Source: Clarkia xantiana subsp. parviflora
Lineage: Eukaryota; Streptophyta; Magnoliopsida; Myrtales; Onagraceae
Direction: 5' to 3'
DNA length: 64,000 bases
Assembly (NCBI GenBank): GCA_036873135.1
Contig: JAPTYO010000007.1
Span: 2,090,763 to 2,154,762, forward strand
Position numbers and translations under genes: made by a program. How positions within the stretch are numbered: position 1 is the stretch's first letter; every line of letters starts with the position of its first letter. The notes under the pieces are model-generated. The model was not told the DNA's origin. It ran no database searches and saw only the letters and a list, made by a program, of their open reading frames with translations. Below, piece by piece: positions 57,601-64,000 of this stretch.

Positions 57601-58034
57601 CTTCCTAGCTGCTCTTCCATTAAAACATACAAACAATGTTCGTTAATTCTTCCATATCACATTATTTGACAACTAAACAAAGCAGTGAATCCAAAATTAA
57701 ACCAAGACCTAAAAGAAATATATGCAACAACATACTCTATCTGAAGAAGAACCTTCTGCGAGTCAGGATGGAGATCTGCCCATTTAGTACTGTAACTCGC
57801 CGGAGCTTTATCGTTAGTGAATAGATACTGTTGTTGTTGCTGCTGTTGTTGCTGCTGTGGTTGTTGAGGCTGCAGTTGCTGCTGCTGCTGCTGCGGCTGC
57901 GGCCATAGTGAGGTAGTAGACTGAAAAGGCTGCGATTGAGACCCGAACAGCGACTGCTGCTGTTGCGACCCGAACAATGACTGCTGCTGCTGCGGCTGCT
58001 GTTGCTGAGGAGTGGAGAACAGAGAGAATGACAT
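54672..58034 (-). CDS. NUP58: Nuclear pore complex protein NUP58
   Basis: Six exons, 58034-57736, 56956-56842, 56307-55843, 55635-55137, 54870-54827 and 54710-54672, all joins in frame, give 486 aa. The N-terminus is Gln-rich with FG-type repeats (SLFGSQ). Then come the conserved APASYSTKWADLHPDSQK and the coiled-coil core (RILEGRAESQRLDQCSRLYD, ELGGIN, LPKVMTNVHDFFVHVAAK, QYIESMKTAYLADQRRRGE, VHPTLHLPPSS). A second FG-like C-terminal region (SLFGPSS, PLFGSTS) leads to the basic tail SSRPKSRTARR, very like the Arabidopsis protein. NUP58 belongs to the central channel NUP62 subcomplex and forms part of the FG permeability barrier. The last exon codes for only 12 residues plus the stop. Introns are ordinary except for a hairpin in intron 1. 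Confidence 0.92.
57363..57499. repeat. Near-perfect hairpin in NUP58 intron 1
   Basis: Two arms of about 62 nt (57363-57424 and 57438-57499), with only a few mismatches, surround a 13-nt loop. The arms carry ATGTGTTAGTCCTTGTGTTTAGG and its complement. This could be a small MITE or a young hairpin RNA precursor. No definite target duplication. Confidence 0.7.
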
Positions 58035-59132
58035 TGTGGGGTTTTATGCTTTGGATTGAAGATCTTGAAAAGTATAGCTACCCAGACACGAACTGAGCAT
58101 TACTTGGTGGAAGGGAAGCTCGTAGATCGCTGGAAGATTGGACTGAGAAGTGAGAACCCCCAGTCCAAAACCCTAGACGGAAGGGAAGTGTGAAATTGAT
58201 TTTGAGGGAGAAAAGAAAACCCGCCTTTCCGTAGAGTTGGTAATGGAAATCGGACCGGGTGGTTGACCATTGAACCGCTAAACAGTTGCTTTTGTCCGGC
58301 CGTCTCGCTAGAAACCGCTACTAATTAAGCCACTTTGAACCGCGATGGATAATAGATAGTACCTAATAACCAAAATACCTTTAACCTTAATTAATATATA
58401 ACAACTACACACCAATTCCGGTCGGTCTCCGACTACCCCCGACCGTTCTTCAATTATAATAGTAATTAAAAAAAAATTACACATATCTATTTAGGGACAT
58501 TTATATCTTTTGGTCAATGTATTAAGATATTCTAATACAAAGTTAATTCAAACATTGTATTAGGATAAACAAACATTGTATTAGCTAGGCATGTATTAGG
58601 ATATCTTAGTCGATACTTAACTAATACATGTATTAGCTAATACATGCAATCAAACATGTCATTTAAGATTTTTTTTTACGCTTTGTGAACATATTAAAAG
58701 TTGAGTTATTTAAAAATATTTAACTTAGATTCGTTCAGACAATTTACAACACTACTACTATTTCATTCCATTCCGTTTTAAATGTTTTCAAACTATTTAT
58801 TCCCAAATATTGAAAATACTTGTTTAAGTTTTAACCTTTACAATCTTAAATCTTAATTACCCTTTTCCTAATTTTTTTTTTAGTTTTTGTTTCTATACTC
58901 TATCATTTGGTCCCATAATACAGTTATCGACTAATCTCCACACATTCCATATAGTTTGTAGTCAAAATGCTCATACCTTTGTCTTTGCACACGTTACTAA
59001 ACCATAAATCCAGACAGTTCTTTTTGTTTTATATAATTAATTAATAATAAAAAAACACCCAACAACAACAGTTAAGAAAACGACAGTACTGATCATGAGA
59101 GACAAACATCGAGATTCATCATCGGAATCACT
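58035..59132. other. NUP58 upstream region and intergenic sequence
   Basis: 58035-58250 is the probable NUP58 5' UTR and promoter. The rest is AT-rich, and 58950-59132 probably includes the Dof 3' UTR. No further gene is seen. Confidence 0.5.
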
Positions 59133-59909
59133 TCAGTTCACTCCCCTCGATGTCGAAATCGCCAGGTCAGGCCACCCAAAGCAGTCGCCACCAACAAAGC
59201 CGCCACCTTCGCCGCCATCCAGCTGCCATGCATTCATCATTCCTAAGCCTCCAACGTTTCCGCCGCCACCGCCTCCCGGAAAAGCCCAGACGCTTCTCCC
59301 GAGCCCAAATGCCGCCACTTCTTCCAGACCCGACCCGGATCCCAGCCCGAGCCCGAACCCGCCCAGCGCAAGAAACCCCGGTCCCGGAGCGTTGAGCAGA
59401 GAGGTGAAGCTGCTGCAGACATTTATCCCTTGCTTCTGTAACTCGCCGCCGGTGAACCCAGACTGTATGGACGCTGTCGGATAGTGAACCGCTTTTTCAG
59501 TTCAAAGCATTTAAAAAAAATGAATTTTGAAGCATCGGGAACAGAAAATCGTCGGGATGAACTTACCACGACTGGTAACGGAGCCATCGTGGCCGGTGAC
59601 AAGCGACGGCAGAGCAGGAGAACCGATGGGGGTTGAGCAGACGGAGGAGGTGCGAGAACGCTTGGCGTTTTTCCTACTTCCGCCGCCGACGGGGATGTCC
59701 CTTAGGGTTCCGCCCTGAGTCCAGTAGCGGCGGCAGCCCTTGCAGAAGTGACGGGGCTGAGATAAGTTATAGTTGTTGTAGTAGCAGAACTTGGTATTGA
59801 TGGAGTTGCACCGCGGGCACGGCAGCTGCTCCTGTTGCTCCGGCGGCGGCGCTCCGGAGGCGGACTGGTAGCTGTTCGCCGGTTTGCGGTTGCCGGAATC
59901 CGCTGGCAT
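59133..59909 (-). CDS. Dof-type zinc finger transcription factor (OBP1/Dof3.4-like group)
   Basis: Two exons, 59909-59567 and 59473-59133, with a 93-bp intron (donor G/GTAAGT, acceptor GACAG) give 227 aa. The start MPADSG at 59909 is the first true ATG of the frame. The Dof finger spans about residues 30-84: C31 and C34 (CPRC), a 21-residue spacer, then C56 and C59 (CKGC), followed by [18 protein letters not shown] and KRSRT. It binds AAAG-core promoter sites in the nucleus. The C-terminus is Gly-rich with conserved blocks [28 protein letters not shown] and [23 protein letters not shown] and KRSRT recall Arabidopsis OBP1/Dof3.4, but the exact orthologue is not settled. Confidence 0.92.
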
Positions 59910-60259
59910 TTGGGCGGGTGTAGCAGATAAACGACTCTTTCGCTTCACTTGTCGGACGAGGCAGTTGTGTGGTTTGAAGAGAAATTGGAATCACTTGGGG
60001 AAGAAGCTCTGCAAGTTTGATTCTCCGACAATGGATTTATGGATGGTCGAGAGAAAGAGAGAGAGAATGTTGCAGATCGGTAGGAACGGTTTCAGAGGCA
60101 AGATGTTCTGCAGGAAGAAGATAAAGAGAGCAGCTTTACAGAGGCTTCCCTTGAGCATGACAATGTTTCAGTCTGCTCCATTAGGAGAAGAGAAGACTTA
60201 CTTTTTAAAATTGTATATTTAATTTATATTTTAATTATTAAAAAATTACAACGTGTAGT
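59910..60259. other. Dof promoter and 5' UTR
   Basis: Upstream of the Dof start. It contains CT/GA-rich tracts (60043-60068), common in plant 5' leaders. No other gene. Confidence 0.45.
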
Positions 60260-60893
60260 TAGGGCTGGCGATGGTGAGGGTATGATGCGAATAGCACTAA
60301 TACCATAACCATACCATATTTTTTTCACTCATACCATAACCATAACCATAACTACTGCGGTTATGATTCTTCATACCATAACCATAACCATAACCATGGT
60401 TTTTTACCACGGTTAAACCATTTAACCACAATCATTCAAACTAATACAACATCATTGTTTTATAAAATAAAAGTAAACATACATTCAGTTACATACACGA
60501 AATCCAAATTAAACATAACTTCATTGTTACACTAAATTAAAAAAAAACACCTTCAATCGCTTATCACTTGCGATCATCGGTCCTCATTCGTCATCACTTC
60601 CAATCGTGGTTACCTAATAATAAGAAATATATACATAAATTAGGCATATTTATGTAATTGCTGAATTGCTTTCACTTGTTAGTTGACCTAGGCAAATGAA
60701 GAAGTGAACGAGAGTTTGAGTCTCTGAGAGTGAGAGTGAGAAGTTTACCAAATTAAGTTAGATTGAAATTGAATGGTGGGAATCGCTTGGCAAAAAAATA
60801 AAGGGTCAAGATTGAGTGTTACGAATTGCTTGGCAAAAAAAAAATAGTGGGTGAGAAATGGAACAGAATAAGAATTATAATATTTGACTAATA

Positions 60894-60954
<61 letters not shown>

Positions 60955-61169
60955 TATTAGTAATATATTTATATACTAATATTATATATATAGAGGTGAT
61001 GGTTATAACCACGGTTATAGACTGAATACTATCACCACAACCATAACCATTGCGGTTACAAGATTCATCACCATAACCGCCCCTCACCATAATGGTGCGG
61101 TTAACCATTGCGGTAAATGGTGCGAATAACCATGGTTATTTGATTTTCACCGCACCATTGCCGGCCATA
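60260..61169. mobile_element. hAT-type MITE, family B, copy 1
   Basis: The 910-bp element starts TAGGGCTGGC and ends GCCGGCCATA (one mismatch in the terminal repeat), with a perfect 8-bp duplication CGTGTAGT (60252-60259 and 61170-61177). Both ends are packed with ACCATAACCATAACC-type hexamers. A TA microsatellite occupies about 60896-60952. Non-coding. Copy 2 lies nested at 62610-63313. Confidence 0.88.
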
Positions 61170-61177
61170 CGTGTAGT

Positions 61178-62324
61178 TTGGCAGTAAATCTAGCTTCGCA
61201 TGCAGCTAGCTGCTAGTGCTTAGTTTTTTTCCTTAATTTTATTCATCCTTGTATCAATTAATTAATTAATTGTTATGATGATGATGATCGCAATAGTCAA
61301 TGTCTAATCTAAGTGATCCTTAACCTAACAGGTTATACATAAGCTATAGTTTGAACTTTGAATATTTTGTTTCTCTTCGAGAAAAAAAAAATGGTTTCCT
61401 TGATCAACTCCAGCATTCGATGTATATCGCAGGTAGCTGATTCTTCTAAAATTAAAACCATTTTTAATCATTAGTATGATCAATGCATGACTTGAAAAGT
61501 TCTTTAATAATCTGAATTAATGATGTCTTTACAATCAGAAATGTTTTTTTCATGCGAATGGCCTCATGCGACTAACATGCGTATGTGTCTAAAGCAAAAC
61601 TACCCTCCATTCTTTCATTAATTACAACCATTGCCATTGTGAGTGCTTCGCATCCTAGTCGCATGCTGCTATCGCATAGTGTAGCAGCTCTCCTTTACTA
61701 TAGTAATAATCTAGTGGTAAGACTGCTTCCATATATAAGGTTCTGAATTATCGTATGTGATTAAAATATCAGATCTCCTCTAACTAATATACTTTCAGCT
61801 CGTGGTGACCTGATTAAAATATCATGTTTCATCAAATCCGCATAATACATGCGACATAAAAGAAGAGTATAAATTGACCAAACAAGTCAACCTCTTTACT
61901 ATGTATTATATTAGGCTGCTTGTGGATTACGTCGTGCAAATGAATGTATTGATTATTTACTGATTGGAAAAAATATCAACATCGTAAGTATTAGAAATTG
62001 CAGACGGATTAGATATATTTTACACATCTATATATCTATATTGTGTTCGTACATGGATGATGCACTTTAAAATATTTACCATTCCACTTGTTCTGTCAGC
62101 AATATATTTGTACCCAAGAGTTCAAGACAAATACTTTTACATTTTTTATGCATTGCAAGAGTTTACTATGGGTGTCCTCCAAAAGGCCTACTTTTTAAGG
62201 AAAACGATAGAGAAGATGAATTTTAATTATGAGTGAGCAAATTACCCAACAACGTAACTTACCTAAGTCCGGTCTAATGTGTAGGTTTTGGGTAGTTTTT
62301 TTTTCCCCTTTAAATAGGGTTCGG
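61178..62324. other. Intergenic sequence, no gene recognised
   Basis: AT-rich sequence without a coding signal, including simple repeats (TTAATTAATTAATTAATT and ATGATGATGATG near 61256-61290). Confidence 0.5.
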
Positions 62325-63063
62325 TAGGGTTGTCAACGGGGCGGGTCGGGGCGGGTATCGCTTGCCCCGTACCCGCCCCGCGGGTCGAGATGGCCGATCC
62401 GTACCCGCCCCACACAGTTCGCGGGGCGGGGCGGGTCGACCCGCGGATCACCTATTAGTTGTACATAATATATTATTAGCAATTTAAACCCTAAATTTTA
62501 TATTTACCATATACAAATTCAATTTAAAATTTAAATCACAAATGAAAAATTTAACTTCAAATCCAAATACAAGTCACAAATCCTATTTATTTTAACTATG
62601 TATTATATTTAGGGCTGGCGATGGTGAGGGTATGGTGCGAATAGCACTAATACCATAACCATACCATATTTTTTTCACTAATACCATAACCATAACCATA
62701 ACCACTGCGGTTATGATTCTTCATACCATAACCATAACCATAACCATGGTTTTTAACCACGATTAAACCATTTAACCACAATCATTCAAAATAATACAAC
62801 ATCATTGTTTCATACAAGAAAAGTAAACATACATTCATTGTTTTATACACGAAATCCAAATTAAACATAACTTCATTATTTCACTTAATTAAAAAAAAAC
62901 ACATCTTCAATCGCCTATCACTTGCGATCTTCGATCCTCATTCACCATTACTTCCAATCGTGGTTACCTAATAATAAGAAATATAGACAAAAAAAATGGT
63001 GGGTGGGAAAGGGAACGAAATAAAAATTATAATATTTGACTAATAATTAAAGTATAATAATAA

Positions 63064-63097
<34 letters not shown>

Positions 63098-63512
63098 ATA
63101 ATTATTAGTAATATATGTATTAATATTATATATATAGAGGTAATGGTTATAACCGCGGTTATGGACTGAATACCATAACCATAACCATAACCATTGCGGT
63201 TATAAGATTCATCACCATAACCGCCCCTCACCATAATGGTGCCGTTAACCATTGCGGCAAATGGTGCGAATAACCATGGTTATTTGATTTTCACCACACC
63301 ATTGCCGGCCCTAATTATATTACCTATATAGTTTTATATAAATACATGTAATATATATATAAATTATCCACATACGGGGCGGGGCGGGTCAACGGGGCGG
63401 GGCGACCCCAAAACCGAACCCGCCCCACGGGTCACGGATCGCGGATCAACGGGTCAAAATCGGGGCGGGGCCCCGCGGTTCACGGATTACCCGTGACCCA
63501 TTGCCATCCCTA
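62325..63512. mobile_element. hAT-type MITE, family A, copy 2 (interrupted by family B)
   Basis: Starts TAGGGTTGTC, ends GCCATCCCTA, with a perfect 8-bp duplication GGGTTCGG (62317-62324 and 63513-63520). Apart from the nested insertion at 62610-63313 it matches copy 1 (743-1147) over most of its length, including the GC-rich ends. Confidence 0.88.
62610..63313. mobile_element. hAT-type MITE, family B, copy 2 (nested)
   Basis: The 704-bp element has termini TAGGGCTGGC and GCCGGCCCTA and an 8-bp duplication ATTATATT (62602-62609 and 63314-63321), inserted inside family A copy 2. The matching uninterrupted site is in family A copy 1 at about 940-955 (TGTATTGTATTACCTATA). Confidence 0.9.
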
Positions 63513-63520
63513 GGGTTCGG

Positions 63521-64000
63521 TAACAAAATTCACAATTATGTAAATTCGGTTATGGTTGCAGGATTGGTTTAGGAAAGTGGGACCAGGTATATTTATAAAT
63601 AATTTACTAGAACTAGGTATATTTATACAATAATATATTATATCATGTAATTCACTTATAATAGGTCCAACTAATTTCAGTAAGTTAGTTTTTGTTATTT
63701 TAATGTAAATTACTTAACCAACTAAACGAACGTAGTGCTTTTATTTATAGTTCTGAAATTAGGGAGGGGGATATTGTGTGTAAAACTAAGCATGACTATG
63801 AAGAGGAAAATCAACGACTTTAAGGAAAACCGTACGTAATTGAGTGCAACTCACTCGTTGTAGACCTTTTAACCACACATGACCCAACGTGTGCAAATAT
63901 GATACTCAATGTGTCATCCATTAGCCTTTTATTTATATATATGTTGTCAAGCAACGAATCCCTAAAAAGAGAATTCTCCATATTACCTATCTATTTATAC
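63521..64000. other. Intergenic sequence to the window end
   Basis: AT-rich; no gene or bounded element recognised. Confidence 0.5.

Noticed and set aside
59095..59484. Proline-rich open frame on the plus strand
   Set aside because: It lies antisense to the second Dof exon, whose Gly-rich coding sequence reads as Pro-rich on the other strand; the Dof frame has conserved motifs.
60875..61108. Minus-strand frame rich in Tyr-Ile repeats
   Set aside because: It is a translation of a TA microsatellite inside a hAT MITE.

Overview
This is nuclear DNA of a flowering plant, most likely a core eudicot. The evidence is AT-rich intergenic DNA, GT-AG introns, AP2/ERF and Dof transcription factors, an IRX15-type xylan protein, and plant LTR retrotransposons and MITEs. 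I cannot name the species. Gene order: first exon of a MED25 copy (minus, cut by the window edge, 7-104); a DREB/ERF repressor (minus, 1967-2494); a CACTA transposon (5427-9749); a leucine-rich-repeat pseudokinase receptor (minus, 10485-13590); a broken F-box gene (minus, 15760-16749); a ribosomal protein L10a gene (minus, 16825-29123) split by a 10.8-kb Ty3/gypsy element (16942-27709); IRX15-like (plus, 30865-31782); a Dus1-type tRNA-dihydrouridine synthase (minus, 33381-35488); an F-box/LRR protein of the VFB/SKIP2 type (minus, 36308-37936); a MES-type alpha/beta hydrolase (minus, 40531-43394); a second MED25-like gene (plus, 45312-53188); nucleoporin NUP58 (minus, 54672-58034); and a Dof factor (minus, 59133-59909).

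The most unusual locus is the second MED25-like gene. Thirteen exons match the VWA and activator-interacting parts of Mediator subunit 25. They splice in frame into a 1.9-kb terminal exon that encodes three tandem copies of a Ty1/copia Gag (UBN2-type) domain and a basic, nuclear-localisation-like tail. The Gag array replaces the last part of the activator domain and the usual glutamine-rich tail. It looks like a Gag domain captured by a Mediator subunit. A decayed copia protease motif lies just downstream, which shows where the Gag came from. The 5' end of this gene and its promoter are duplicated in inverted orientation about 45 kb away at the left edge of the window.

Mobile DNA explains most of the rest. 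The gypsy element has 973- and 904-bp LTRs, a GCTTC target duplication inside an L10a exon, a Gag-protease ORF with a second Gag-like segment, no recognisable reverse transcriptase or integrase, two tandem-repeat arrays and a spliced antisense gene. Three hAT-type MITEs occur, one nested inside another, with an empty site elsewhere in the window to prove it. A Mutator-like foldback MITE family has four copies, two of them in introns of the esterase gene. There are also a PIF/Harbinger MITE, a non-autonomous CACTA element and two miniature LTR-like elements. Exon boundaries were set by hand from splice consensus, reading-frame continuity and remembered family sequences; no database search was run.
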